From contig NW_027490115.1 in assembly GCF_050948175.1 (NCBI RefSeq), positions 248,001 to 312,000 on the forward strand: a stretch of 64,000 bases of DNA, read 5' to 3'. The stretch comes from Xylocopa sonorina (lineage: Eukaryota > Arthropoda > Insecta > Hymenoptera > Apidae). The notes under the pieces were generated by a model. It was not told the origin of the DNA. It saw only the letters and a list, made by a program, of their open reading frames with translations, and did not search any database. Positions 1-13,130 of the stretch are shown here, piece by piece. Every line of letters begins with the position of its first letter. Positions within the stretch are counted from its first letter, which is position 1. The translations under genes and the position numbers were made by a program.

Positions 1-1600
1 CATTTACATCCTTTTGAAGTGAATACGAGGTATACACGACACTTCGCAATGAATATTATATATTATCATGAAACATAGAAATGGGATGCGATATCGCTAT
101 CTATGAAGCAATAGATCTCTACTGCTTCGACCCGTAGATATCTGGAAACGTAATTTCCTAGGAAGGAAGTGTCGATTTACATCCCTTCGATGTATAGACG
201 AGGTATACATGACACTTCACAATGAATATTATATCATATCATGAAACATAGAAATGAGATGTGACTTCTCGTTTTAAGAAGTGTTAGAACTCTATTCTTA
301 CGATACGTGGTCATCTGGAAACGCTATTTCCTAGCTAGGAAGTGTCGCATTTACATTCTTTTGAAGTGAATACGAGGTATACATAACACGCCATAATGAA
401 TATTATATCTTATCATGAAACATGCAGTGAGATGCGATATCGCGTTTTAAGAAGCATTAGAACTATATTGCTACGATACGTAGACATCTGCAAATGCTAT
501 TTCCTAGCAAGGAAGTGTCGCATTTACATTCTTTTGAAGTGAATACGAGGTATACCTACGACTCCGCAATGAATATCATATCTGATCATGAAACATAGAA
601 ATGAGATGCGATATGGCTATTTAAGAAGCATTAGAGCACAATTGCTTCGATACCGAGACAACTACAAACGCTATTTCCTAGCATGGAAGTGTCGCATTTA
701 CATTCATTTGAAGCAAATACGAGGTATACATGACACTTCGCAATGAATTTTATATTTTATCATGAAACATAGGAATGAAATGCGATATCGAGTCTTGGGA
801 AGCACTAGAACTCTATTGCTACGTACGTTGACATCTGCAAATGCTATTTCCTAGCAGGGAAGTGTCGCATTTACATTCTTGTGAAGTGAAATCGAGGAAT
901 ACATGACACTTCGCAGTGAATATCATATCTTATCATGAAACATAGAAGTGAGATGCGATATCGCATTTTAAGAAGCATTAGAACTCTATCGCTACGATAC
1001 GTAGACATCTGCAAACGCTGTTTCCTAGCATGGAAGTTTCGCATTTACATTCTTTTGAAGTGAATACGAGATATACATGACACTTCGCAATGAATATTAT
1101 ATCTTATCATGAAACATAGGAATGAAATGCGACATCTCGTTTTAAGAAATATTAGTTCTCTATTGCTGCGATACGCAGACATCTGCAAACAATATTTCCT
1201 AGCAAGGAAGTGTTGCATTTACATTCCTTTGAAGTGTATACGTGGTATACATGACACTTCGCAATGAATATTATCCTTATCACGAAACATAGAAGTGAGA
1301 TGCGATATTGCGTTTAAAGAAGCATTAGAACTCTATCGGTACGATACGCAGTCACCTGCAAACGCTATTTCCTAGCACGGAAGTGTCGCACTTGCATCCT
1401 TTTGAATTGAATACGAGGTATACATGACACTTCGCAATAAATATTACATTTTATCATGAATCATAGAAGTGAGATGCGATATCGCGTTCTAAGAAGCATT
1501 AGAACACTATTGCTACGATACGTAGGCATCTGAAAACGCTAATTTCTAGCATGGAAGTGTAGCATTTACATTCTTGTGATGTGAGTACGAGGTATACATG
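1..1600 (+). repeat. Array 1, left segment: moderately divergent monomers
   Basis: About nine monomers with scattered substitutions, for example TTCCTAGCTAGGAAG near 330 and a broken copy of the dyad near 640 (TTCGATACCGAGAC). I saw no clear multi-monomer period here by eye. Two alternative versions of the central dyad already coexist: GCGATATCGC-type monomers and GCGACATCTCG-type monomers. The segment is probably an older layer beside the more homogeneous block that follows. No genes. Confidence 0.85.
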
Positions 1601-4600
1601 ACACTTCGCAATGAATATTATATCTTATCAGGAAACATAGAAGTGAGATGCGACATCTCGTTTTAAGAAGCATTAGAACTCCATTGCTACGATACGCAGA
1701 CATCTGGAAACGCTATTCCCTAGCAAGGAAGTGTCGCATTTACACCCGTTTGAAGTGAATATGACGTATACCTACGTCTCCACAATGAATATTATATCTT
1801 ATCATGAAGCATAGAAATGAGATGCGATATCGCGATTTAAAATGCATTAGCACTCTATTGCTACGGTACGTAAACATCTGCAAACGCTATTTCCTAGCAT
1901 GGAAGTGTCGCATTTACATTCTTTTGAAGTGAATACGAGCTATACATGACACTTCGCAATGAATATTATATGCTATCATGAAACATAGAAATGAGATGCG
2001 ATATCTCGTCTTGAGAAGCATTAGAACCCTAATGCTACGATACGTAGACATCTGGAAACGCTATTCCCTAGCAAGGAAGAGTCGCATTTATATTCTTTTG
2101 AAGTGAATACGAGGTATACCTACGTCTCCACAATGAATATTATATCTTATCATGAAACATAGAAATGAGATGTGATATCGCGATTTAAAATGCATTAGAA
2201 CTTTGTTGCTACGATACGTAGACATCTGCAAACGCTATTTCCTAGCAAAGAAGTGTCGCATTTACATTCTTTTGAAGTGAATACGAGTATACCTACGTCT
2301 CCACAATGAATATTATATCTTATCATGAAACATAGGAATGAGATGCGATATCTCGTCTTGAAAAGCACTAGAACTCTAATGCTACGATACGTAGACATCT
2401 GGAAACGCTATTCCCTAGCAAGGAAGTGTCGCATTTACATTCGTTTGAAGTGAATACGAGCTATACATGACACTTCGCAATCAATATTATATGTTATCAT
2501 GAAACATAGAAATGAGATGCGATATCTCGTCTTGAGAAGCACTAGAACTCTAATGCTACGATACGTAGACATCTGTAAATACTATTTCCTAGCATGGAAG
2601 TGTCGCATTTACATTCTTTTGAAGTGAATACGAGATATACATGACACTTCGCAATGAATATTATATCTTATCATGAAACATAGAAGTGAGATGCGACATC
2701 TCGTTTTAAGAAGCATTAGAACTCCATTGCTACGATACGCAGACATCTGGAAACGCTATTCCCTAGCAAGGAAGTGTCGCATTTACACCCTTTTGAAGTG
2801 AATATGACGTATACCTACGTCTCCACAATGAATATTATATCTTATCATGAAGCATAGAAATGAGATGCGATATCGCGATTTAAAATGCATTAGCACTCTA
2901 TTGCTACGGTACGTAAACATCTGCAAACGCTATTTCCTAGCATGGAAGTGTCGCATTTACATTCTTTTGAAGTGAATACGAGCTATACATGACACTTCGC
3001 AATGAATATTATATGCTATCATGAAACATAGAAATGGGATGCGATATCTCGTCTTGAGAAGCATTAGAACTCTAATGCTACGATACGTAGACATCTGGAA
3101 ACGCTATTCCCTAGCAATGAAGAGTCGCATTTATATTCTTTTGAAGTGAATACGAGGTATACCTACGTCTCCACAATGAATATTATATCTTATCATGAAA
3201 CATAGAAATGAGATGTGATATCGCGATTTAAAATGCATTAGAACTTTGTTGCTACGTTACGTAGACAAGTGCAAACGCTATTTCCTAGCAAAGAAGTGTC
3301 GCATTTACATTCTTTTGAAGTGAATACGAGTATACCTACGTCTCCACAATGAATATTATATCTTATCATGAAACATAGGAATGAGATGCGATATCTCGTC
3401 TTGAAAAGCACTAGAACTCTAATGCTACGATACGTAGACATCTGGAAACGCTATTCCCTAGCAAGGAAGTGTCGCATTTACATTCTTTTGAAGTGAATAC
3501 GAGCTATACATGACACTTCGCAATGAATATTATATGTTATCATGAAACATAGAAATGAGATGCGATATCTCGTCTTGAGAAGCACTAGAACTCTAATGCT
3601 ACGATACGTAGACATCTGGAAACGCTATTCCCTAGCAAGGAAGTGTCGCATTTATATTCTTTTGAAGTGAATACGAGGTATACCTACGTCTCCACAATGA
3701 ATATTATATGTTACCATGAAACATAGAAATGAGATGTGATATCGCGATTTAAAATGCATTAGAACTTTGTTGCTACGATACGTAGACATCTGCAAACGCT
3801 ATTTCCTAGCAAAGAAGTGTCGCATTTACATTCTTTTGAAGTGAATACGAGTATACCTACGTCTCCACAATGAATATTATATCTTATCATGAAACATAGA
3901 AATGAGATGCGAAATCTCGTCTTGAGAAGCACTAGAACTCTAATGCTACGATACGTAGACATCTGGAAACGCTATTCCCTAGCAAGGAAGTGTCGCATTT
4001 ACGTTCTTTTGAAGTGAATACGAGGTATACCTACGTATCCACAATGAATATTATATCTTATCATAAAACATAGAAATGAGATGTGATATCGCGATTTAAA
4101 ATGCATGAGAACTTTGTTGCTACGATACGTAGGCATCTGCAAACGCTATTTCCTAGCAAAGAAGTGTCACATTTACATTCTTTTGAAGTGAATACGAGTA
4201 TACCTACGTCTCCACAATGAATATTATATCTTATCATGAAACATAGAAATGAGATGCGAAATCTCGTCTTGAGAAGCACTAGAACTCTAATGCTACGATA
4301 CGTAGACATCTGGAAACGCTAATCCCTAGCAAGGAAGTGTCGCATTTACATTCTTTTGAAGTGAATACGAGCTATACATGACACTTCGCAATGAATATTA
4401 TATGTTATCATGAAACATAGAAATGAGATGCGATATCTCGTCTTGAGAAGCACTAGAACTCTAATGCTACGATACGTAGACATCTGGAAACGCTATTCCC
4501 TAGCAAGGAAGTGTCGCATTTATATTCTTTTGAAGTGAATACGAGGTATACCTACGTCTCCACAATGAATATTATATCTTATCATGAAACATAGAAATGA

Positions 4601-7600
4601 GATGTGATATCGAGATTTAAAATGCATTAGAACTTTGTTGCTGCGATACGTAGACACCTGCAAACGCTATTTCCTAGCAAAGAAGTGTCGCATTTACATT
4701 CTTTTGAAGTGAATACGAGTATACATACGTCTCCACAATGAATATTATATCTTATCATAAAACATAGAAGTGAGATGCGATATCCCGTTTTAGGAAGCAT
4801 TAGAACTCCATTACGACGATACGTAGACATCTGCAAACGCTATTTCCTAGCCGGGAGTTGTCGCATTTACATTCTCTTGAAGTGAATACGAGATATACAT
4901 GACACTTCGCAATGAATATTATATCTTATCATGAAACATAGGAATGAGGTGCTATATCGCGTTTTGAGAAGCATTAGAATTCTATTGCTTCCATACGTAG
5001 ACATCTGCAAACGCTATTTCCTAGCAAGGAATTGTAGCATTTACATTCTTTTGAAGTGAATACGAGGTATACAAAACAATGCACAATGTATATTATATCT
5101 TATCATGAAACATAGAAGCGAGATGCGATATAGCGCTTTAAGAAGCATTAGAACTCTATTGCTACGATACGTAGACATCTGTAAATACTATTTCCTAGCA
5201 TGGAAGTGTCGCATTTACATTCTTTTGAAGTGAATACGAGATATACATGACACTTCGCAATGAATATTATATCTTATCATGAAACATAGAAGTGAGATGC
5301 GATATCCCGTTTTAGGAAGCATTAGAACTCCATTACGACGATACGTTGACATCTGCAAACGCTATTTCCTAGCCGGGAATTGTCGCATTTACATTCTCTT
5401 GAAGTGAATACGAGATATACATGACACTTCGCAATGAATATTATATCTTATCTTGAAACATAGAAAAGAGATGCGATATCGCGTTTTGAGAAGCACTAGA
5501 ACCCTGTTGCTACGATACGTAGACATCTGGAAACGCTATTCCCTAGCAAGGAAGTGTCGCATTTACATTCTTTTGATGTGAATACGAGGTATACCTACGT
5601 CTCCACAATGAATATTATATCTTATCATGAAACATAGAAATGAGATGTGTTATCGCGATTTAAAATGCATTAGAACTTTGTTGCTACGATACGTAGACAT
5701 CTGCAAACGCTATTTCCTAGCAAAGAAGTGTCGCATTTACATTCTTTTGAAGTGAATACTTGTATACCTACGTCTCCACAATGAATATTATATCTTATCA
5801 TGAAACATAGAAATGAGATGCGAAATCTCGTCTTGAGAAGCACTAGAACTCTAATGCTACGATACGTAGACATCTGGAAACGCTATTCCCTAGCAAGGAA
5901 GTGTCGCATTTACGTTCTTTTGAAGTGAATACGAGGTATACCTACGTATCCACAATGAATATTATATCTTATCATAAAACATAGAAATGAGATGTGATAT
6001 CGCGATTTAAAATGCATGAGAACTTTGTTGCTACGATACGTAGGCATCTGCAAACGCTATTTCCTAGCAAAGAAGTGTCACATTTACATTCTTTTGAAGT
6101 GAATACGAGTATACCTACGTCTCCACAATGAATATTATATCTTATCATGAAACATAGAAATGAGATGCGAAATCTCGTCTTGAGAAGCACTAGAACTCTA
6201 ATGCTACGATACGTAGACATCTGGAAACGCTATTCCCTAGCAAGGAAGTGTCGCATTTACGTTCTTTTGAAGTGAATACGAGGTATACCTACGTATCCAC
6301 AATGAATATTATATCTTATCATAAAACATAGAAATGAGATGTGATATCGCGATTTAAGATGCATGAGAACTTTGTTGCTACGATACGTAGGCATCTGCAA
6401 ACGCTATTTCCTAGCAAAGAAGTGTCACATTTACATTCTTTTGAAGTGAATACGAGTATACCTACGTCTCCACAATGAATATTATATCTTATCATGAAAC
6501 ATAGAAATGAGATGCGATATCTCGTCTTGAGAAGCACTAGAACTCTAATGCTACGATACGTAGACATCTGGAAACGCTATTCCCTAGCAAGGAAGTGTCG
6601 CATTTACATTCTTTTGAAGTGAATACGAGGTATACCTACGTATCCACAATGAATATTATATCTTATCATAAAACATAGAAGTGAGATGCGATATCCCGTT
6701 TTAGGAAGCATTAGAACTCCATTACGACGATACGTAGACATCTGCAAACGCTATTTCCTAGCCGGGAATTGTCGCATTTACATTCTCTTGATGTGAATAC
6801 GAGATATACATGACACTTCGCAATGAATATTATATCTTATCATGAAACATAGGAATGAGGTGCTATATCGCGTTTTGAGAAGCATTAGAATTCTATTGCT
6901 TCCATACGTAGACATCTGCAAACGCTATTTCCTAGCAAGGAATTGTAGCATTTACATTCTTTTGAAGTGAATACGAGGTATACAAAACAATGCACAATGT
7001 ATATTATATCTTATCATGAAACATAGAAGTGAGATGCGATATAGCGCTTTAAGAAGCACTAGAACTCTATTGCTACGATACGTAGACATCTGTAAACACT
7101 ATTTCCTAGCATGGAAGTGTCGCATTTACATTCTTTTGAAGTGAATACGAGATGTACATGACACTTCGCAATGAATATTATATCTTATCGTGAAACATAG
7201 AAGTGAGATGCGATATCGCGTTTTAAGAAGCATTAGAACTCTATTGCTACGATACGTAGACATCTGGAAACGCTATTTCCTAGCATGGAAGTGTCGCATT
7301 TACATTATTCTGAAGTGAATACGAGGTATACATGACACTTCGCAATGAATATTACATCTTATCATGAAACATAGAAATGAGATGCGATATCTCGTCTTGA
7401 GAAGCACTAGAACTCTAATGCTACGATACGTAGACATCTGGAAACGCTATTCCCTAGCAAGGAAGTGTCGCATTTACATTCTTTTGAAGTGAATACGAGA
7501 TATACCTACGTATCCACAATGAATATTATATCTTATCATAAAACATAGAAATGAGATGTGATATCGCGATTTAAAATGCATGAGAACTTTGTTGCTACGA

Positions 7601-7800
7601 TACGTAGGCATCTGCAAACGCTATTTCCTAGCAAAGAAGTGTCGCATTTACATTCTTTTGAAGTGAATACGAGTATACCTACGTCTCCACAATGAATATT
7701 ATATCTTATCATGAAACATAGAGATGAGATGCGATATCTCGTCTTGAAAAGCACTAGAACTCTAATGCTACGATACGTAGACATCTGGAAACGCTATTCC
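1600..7800 (+). repeat. Array 1, homogeneous sub-array with 347/521/1,043 bp higher-order periods
   Basis: A diagnostic variant monomer (TGTGATATCGCGATTTAAAA, then AACTTTGTTGCTACG) recurs with spacings of 1043, 521, 347, 521, 1043, 347, 347 and 1217 bp. These equal 6, 3, 2, 3, 6, 2, 2 and 7 monomers. A second marker, the TATACCTACGTCTCCACAATG variant, travels with it. The block is therefore an irregular HOR domain assembled from dimers (347 bp) and trimers (521 bp). A six-monomer duplication of 1,043 bp is visible at about 1.63-3.7 kb: the rare ATGACGTATACC variant lies at 1,761 and again at 2,804. This is a second, smaller homogenisation centre, opposite in orientation to the main core. Confidence 0.88.
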
Positions 7801-10800
7801 CTAGCAAGGAAGTGTCGCATTTACATTCTTTTGAAGTGAATACGAGGAATACATAACACTCCACAATGAACAGTATATATATTCATGAAAGACAGTAATG
7901 AGTAGCGATATCACGTTTTGAGAAGCATTAGAACTCTAATGCTTCGATATGTAGACATTTGCAAACGCTATATCCTAGAAAGAAAGTGTCGCATTTACAT
8001 TCTTTTGAAGTGAATGCGAGGTATACATAACACTGCACAATGAATATTATATCTTATCATGAAACATAGAAATGAGATGCGATATCGCGATTTAAGAAGC
8101 ATTAGAACACAATTTCTTCGATACGTAGACATCTGCAAACGCTATTTCCTAGCAAGGATGTGTCGCATTTACATACATTTGATGTGTATGCGAGGTATAC
8201 ATGACACTTCGCAGTGAATATTATATATTATCAATAAACATAGAAATTAGAAGCGATATGGCGATATAAGAAGCATTGGATCCCTATTGCTTCGATACGT
8301 AGACAACTGCAAACGCTACTTCCTAGCAAGGAAGTGTCGCACTTACATTCTTTTGAAGTGAATACGAGGTATACATAACACTGCACAATGAATATTATAT
8401 CTTGTCATGAAACATAGAAATGAGATGCGATATCGTGATTTAAGAAGCATTAGAACACTACTGCTTCGATACGTAGACATCTGCGAACGCTATTTCCTAG
8501 CAAGGAAGTTTCGCAATTTACATTCATTTGAAGTGTATGCGAGGTATACATGACACTGCGCAGCGAATATTATATATTATCATGAAGCATAGAAATGAGA
8601 TGCGATATGGCGATTTATGAAGCACTAGAACTCTAATGCCACGATACGTAGACATCTGCAAACGCTATTTCCTAGCAAGGAAGTGTCGCATTTATATTCA
8701 TTTGAAGTATAGACGAGATATACATAACAGTGCACAAAGAATATTATATCTTATCATGAATCATAGAATTGATATGCGACATCTCGATTTAAGAAGCATT
8801 AGAACTCTATTGCTTCCATACGTAGACATCTGAAGACAATATCTCCTTGCAAGGAAGTGTCGCATTTTCATTCTCTTGAAGTGTACACGAGATATATATA
8901 ACACTGCACGATGAATATTATATCTTATCATGAAACATAGATATGAGATGCGATATTGCGAATTAAGAAGCATCAGAACTCACTTGCTTCGATACGTAGA
9001 CATCTGCAAACGCTACTTCCTAGCAAGGAAGTGTCGCATTTGCATTCTTCAGAAGCGAATACCAGGTATTCATAACACAGCACAATGAATATTATATCAT
9101 ATCATGAAACGTAGAAATGAGATACGATATCGCGATTTAAGAAGCATTAAAGCTCTATTGCTTCGATTCGTAGACATCTGCTAACGCTACTTCCTAGCAA
9201 GGAAGTTTCTCATTTTCATTCTTTTGATCTGATAACGAGGTATACATGACACTTCGCATTGAATATTATATCTTATAACAGAACATAGAAATGAGATGCG
9301 ATATCGCGCTTTAAGATGGATTAGATTTCTATTGCTACGAAACGTAGATATCTGCAGACGCTATTTCCTAGCAAGAAAGTGTCGCCTATACATTCAATTG
9401 AAATGAATACGTGGTGTACATGACTCTTCGCAATGAATATTATATCTTATCATGAAACGTAGATATGAGATGCGATATGATGATTTAAGAAGCATTAGAA
9501 GACTATTGCTTCGATACGTAGACATTTGCAAACGCTATTTCCAAGCAAGGAAGTGTCGCATTTATATTCTTTTATATCTTATCATGAAACATAGAAATGA
9601 GATGCGATATCGCGATTTAAGGAGCTTTAGAACTCTATTGCTTCGATACGTAGACATCTGCAAACGCTATTTCCTAGCAAGGAAGTGTCGCATTTACATT
9701 CTTTTGAGGTGAATCCGAGGTATACATAACACTGCACAATGAATATTATATCTTATCATGAAACATACTAATGAGTAGCGATATCGCGTTTTGAGAATCA
9801 TTAGAACTCTAATGCCACGATACGCAGGCATCTGCAAACGCTATTTCCTAGCAAGGAAGTGTCGCATTTAGATTCATTTGAAGTATATAGATGAGATATA
9901 CATAACACTGCACAATGAATATTATATCCTATCATGGAACATAGAAATGTGATGCGACATGGCGATTTAAGAAGCATTGGAACTCTATTGCTTCGATACG
10001 TAGACATCTGCAAACGCTACTTCCTAGCAAGAAAGTGTCGCATTTACATTCATTTGTAGTACAGACGAGATATACATAACACTGCACAACGAATATTACA
10101 TCTTATCATGAAACATAGAAATGAGATTCGATATCACGATTTAAGAAGCATTAGAACTCTATTGCTTCGATACGTAGACATCTGCAAACGCTACTTCCTA
10201 GTAAGGAAGTGTCGCATTTACATTCTTCTGAAATGAATACGTGGTAAGCATGACACTTCTCAATGAATATTATATCTTATCATGACACATAGAAATGACA
10301 TGCGTTATGACGATTTAACATGAATTAGAACTCTATTGCTACGATACGTAGATATCTGCAAACGCTATTTCCTAGCAAGGAAGTGTCGCATTTACATTGA
10401 TTTTAAGTGTATGCGAGGTATACATAACACTCCACAATGTATATTACATATTATCATGAAACATAGTAATGAGTAGCGATATCGCGCTTTGTCAAGCATT
10501 AGAACTCTAATGCTACGATCCGTAGACATCTGCAAACGTTATTTCCTGGTAAGGAAGTGTCGTGTTTACATTCTTTTGAAGTGAATACGAGGTATAGATA
10601 ACACTCCACAATGAATATTATATGTAATCATGAAACACAGAAATGGGATGCGACCTCGCGTTTTGTGAAGCACTAGAATACTATTGTTATGATACGTAGA
10701 TATCTGTAAACGCTATTTCCTAGCAAGGAAGTGACGCATTTACATTCTTTTGAAATGAATACGTGGTAAGCATGACACTTCGCAGTTAATATTATATCTT

Positions 10801-12474
10801 ATCATGAGACATCGAAATGATATGCGATATCGCGATTTAAGAAGCATCAGATCTCTAATGCTACGATACAGAGATATCTGCAAACGTAATTTCCTAGAAA
10901 TTAAGTGTGGCATTTACATTCGTCTGAAGAGTAGACGAGGAGTACATAACACTTCGCAAAGAATATTATATCTCATCATGGGAAATAGAAATGATATGCG
11001 ATATCGCTTTCTAAGAAGCATTAGAACACTATTGCTTCGATATGTAGACATCTGCACACGCTGTTTCCTAGCAAAGAAGTGTCGCATTTACATTCTTATG
11101 AAGTGAATACGAGGGATACATAACACTAGACAATGAATATTATATCTTATCATGAAATATAAAAATAAAATGCGATATCGCGATATAAGAAGCATTAGAA
11201 CTCTATTGCATCGATGCTTAGATATCTGCAAAAGCTATTTCCTAGCAAGGAAGTGTCGCATTTACATTCATTTGAAGTGTAGACGAGATATACATAACAC
11301 TGCACAATGAATATTATATCTTATCATGAAACATAGAAATGAGATGCGATATGGCGATCTAAAGATCATTAGAACTCTATTTCTTCGAAATGTAGACATC
11401 TGCAATCGCTACTTCCCTGGAAGGAAGTGTCGGACGTACATTCTTTTGAAGTGAATACGAGGTATAAATGACACTCCGCAATGATTATTACATCTTATCA
11501 TGAAACATGGAAATGTGATGCGATATCACGTTTTAAGGAGCATTAGAACTCTATTGCCTCGATACGTAGACATCTGCAAACGCTAACGCCTAGCAAGGAA
11601 GGTTTACACTCATTTGAAGTGAATACAAGGTATACATGACACATCGCAATGAATATTATATCTTATCATGAAACATAGGAATGAGATGCGTAATCGCGTC
11701 CTGAGACGCATTGGAACTCTATTGCTACGATACGTAGACTTCTGCAAACGCAATTTCGTGGCAAGAAAGTGTAGCATTTACAATCCACTGAAGTGAATAC
11801 GAAGCTTACCTGACACTCTACAATGAATATTATATCTCATCATGAAACGTAGAAATGGGATGCGATACCGCGATTGAAGAAGCATTGGAATACTTTTGCC
11901 TCGATACGTAGATATCTGGAAACGCTATATCCTAGGAAGGAAGTGTCGCATTTACATTCTTTTCAAGGAAATACGAGGTATACATGACACATCGCATTGA
12001 ATATTATATCTTATTATGAAAGATAGAAATGAGATGCGATATCGCGTTTTAAGAAGTATTAGAACATTATTGCTGCGATACGGAGACATCTGCAAACGCC
12101 ATTTCCTAGCAAGGAAGTTTCGCATTTGCATTCCTTCGAAGTGAATACGAGGTATACATGACACTTCCCAATGAATATTATTTGTTATCATGAAACACAG
12201 AAATCAGATGCGATATCGCGTGTTAAGAAGCATTAGAACTCTATTGCTACGATATGTAGGCACCTGCAGACAATATTTCCTAGCAAGGAAGTGTCGCATT
12301 TGCATTTTTTATATGTGAATTCTAGGTATACATAACACTCCACATTGAATATTATATCTTACCATGAAACACAGAAATGAGATGCGATATCGCGTTTTAA
12401 GGAGAATTAGAACTCTATAGCTTCGATACAGAGATATCTGGTAACGTAATTTCCCAGAAAGGAAGTGTCGCATT
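7800..12474 (+). repeat. Array 1, divergent monomers next to the island
   Basis: Monomers differ from each other far more than those at 1.6-7.8 kb. Examples are TATATATATTCATG near 7,875, GTAGACGAGATATAC in place of GAATACGAGG at 8.7-11.3 kb, and TTCGATACAGAGATATC at 12,421. There are internal deletions at about 9,570 (42 bp) and 11,602 (about 8 bp). A trace of trimeric order remains: the GTGGTAAGCATGACAC variant at 10,241 and 10,763 is separated by 522 bp. High divergence beside non-satellite DNA is the expected signature of an old array edge. Confidence 0.88.
9558..9689 (+). repeat. Truncated 132 bp monomer with 42 bp internal deletion
   Basis: The distance between successive GCATTTA landmarks is 132 bp instead of about 174. 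The sequence jumps from TATATTCTTT directly to TATATCTTATCATG, removing the GAAGTGAATACGAGG...GAATATTA part. The loss is 42 bp, a multiple of three, so it also removes an in-frame stop codon and makes a fortuitous open frame across 9,452-9,712. Confidence 0.9.
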
Positions 12475-12477
12475 TTG

Positions 12478-12485
12478 TGACGTCA
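12478..12485. promoter_or_regulatory. TGACGTCA palindrome at the island edge (CRE-like)
   Basis: The perfect 8 bp palindrome TGACGTCA is the classic cAMP-response / ATF-CREB consensus. It lies within the first bases of non-satellite DNA. A TATATAAG stretch occurs about 410 bp downstream, which is too far to argue for a simple promoter. An 8 bp match proves little on its own, so this is a sequence observation rather than a demonstrated site. Confidence 0.25.
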
Positions 12486-12612
12486 GGAGTACCGCCTGCC
12501 ACCCATCAACCTCTTCGCATCCCCCAGCATCTACCCCTGGACGCATGCAACCAGCCAAACTCCCCTGCAGGACCAGCAACTGGAAGTGTTCGCGCGCGCA
12601 TACCTGCACGCG

Positions 12613-12772
12613 CTCACTCACACCGAGTTCCGCTGCCTCACTCGCACCGCCGAGTATACCTGTCTCGCTCGTACCGGGCACCAGTGTCTCACTCGCACCA
12701 CCGAGTATACCTGTCTCGCCCGCACCAAGGACGGGCAGCCCTATCTCCCTCGCACCGAGGATTCCGTCCTGC
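12613..12772 (+). repeat. Degenerate GC-rich minisatellite, 24-30 bp units (51 bp pair)
   Basis: Six consecutive units begin with CTC(A/G)CTCGCACC-like sequence. They start at 12,613, 12,637, 12,664, 12,688, 12,715 and 12,745, with lengths of 24, 27, 24, 27, 30 and about 28 bp. Units 2 and 4 are nearly identical (CTCACTCGCACC, one A/G difference, then CCGAGTATACCTGT) and lie 51 bp apart, so units probably spread as pairs. In one forward frame units 2-4 encode a SLAPPSIPV-type repeat, in another TRTAEYTCLA, but all forward frames are open, so translation is not implied. The repeat is unrelated to the 174 bp satellite. Confidence 0.85.
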
Positions 12773-12925
12773 AGGAAGACGTAGCTGCAGCCCATCACCT
12801 GAATGGTGTCTTTTCCAATTCCGGGAACAGGATCTGCTAGAACCTATATATTACTTCTAATCTAGGACATACATACCATATCATGACGCATATATAAGAA
12901 TTCCTAGATCTAAGTTACACTAAGT

Positions 12926-13130
12926 AAGATGCGTCCGGCCAGCGGCATGCGCCGCTAGCCCCACCACGAGCCGCGATTCCTCACTCGCTGGACCGCGCGC
13001 TCTCCGCTTCGAGACGCGAGTCCCCCACTCGCGGGACCGCGATCTCCCTACCGCGAACCTCCGCGACCGTAGCGCCCCGCGAACCGAGGAGGTCAGAGAC
13101 GCGTCTCCAGAGCACACACTCTGACTCGAG
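12926..13130. other. Second GC-rich, CpG-dense block of the island
   Basis: The block is dense in CpG, with many CGCG and GCGAG/CTCGC words. Loosely repeated phrases occur, such as CACTCGC followed by GGACCGCG near 12,983 and again near 13,027. It contrasts sharply with the AT-rich satellite. A 65-codon open frame lies on the minus strand (12,920-13,117), but its arginine- and serine-rich translation follows from the base composition and resembles no family I recognise. It could be a CpG-island fragment, part of a mobile element or decayed single-copy sequence. Confidence 0.6.

Larger units (their letters stand above)
1..12474 (+). repeat. Satellite array 1: ~174 bp tandem monomers, '+' orientation
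   Basis: About 71 head-to-tail copies of an AT-rich monomer of about 174 bp. Each copy holds, in order: CATTTACATTC, GAAGTGAATACGAGG, TATACATGACACTTCGCAATG, an AT-rich stretch AATATTATATCTTATCATGA, GAAACATAG, GAGATGCGATATCGC, AAGAAGCATTAGAACTC, GCTACGATACGTAGACATC, GCAAACGCTATTTCCTAGC and AAGGAAGTGTCG. No interruption longer than a few tens of bases is seen before 12,474. Divergence is uneven: copies between about 1.6 and 7.8 kb are close to one another, while those at 7.8-12.5 kb differ at many positions and carry indels. The array starts before the window and stops abruptly at the island after GTCGCATT. No gene is supported here. Family membership is certain from the sequence; centromeric or pericentromeric location is inferred. 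Confidence 0.97.

Noticed and set aside
4840..4860. Possible CENP-B box (CTAGCCGGGA at about 4,847, also about 5,369 and 6,758)
   Set aside because: The 3' part A-N-N-CGGG fits the 17 bp CENP-B consensus, but the required TTCG is missing upstream. The CCGGG variant is confined to a few monomers and absent from the core.
2195..7784. Repeated 67-82 codon minus-strand frames (MSTYRSIRVLVL type)
   Set aside because: The same peptide recurs because the DNA is a tandem satellite with a period divisible by three. There is no independent start context, and the number and positions follow the 347/521 bp HOR exactly.
12415..12860. Overlapping open frames of 79-131 codons on both strands in the GC-rich part of the island
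   Set aside because: All three forward frames and one reverse frame are open, several start at non-ATG codons or run into satellite, and the translations are minisatellite-driven. The low stop content follows from base composition, and no frame resembles a known family.
12891..12898. TATATAAG as a promoter TATA box
   Set aside because: A single AT-rich word with no supported transcript or coding region downstream is not enough to call a promoter.
12920..13117. 65-codon arginine-rich minus-strand open frame
   Set aside because: It lies in a CpG-rich block where stops are rare by composition, and it has no recognisable domain.
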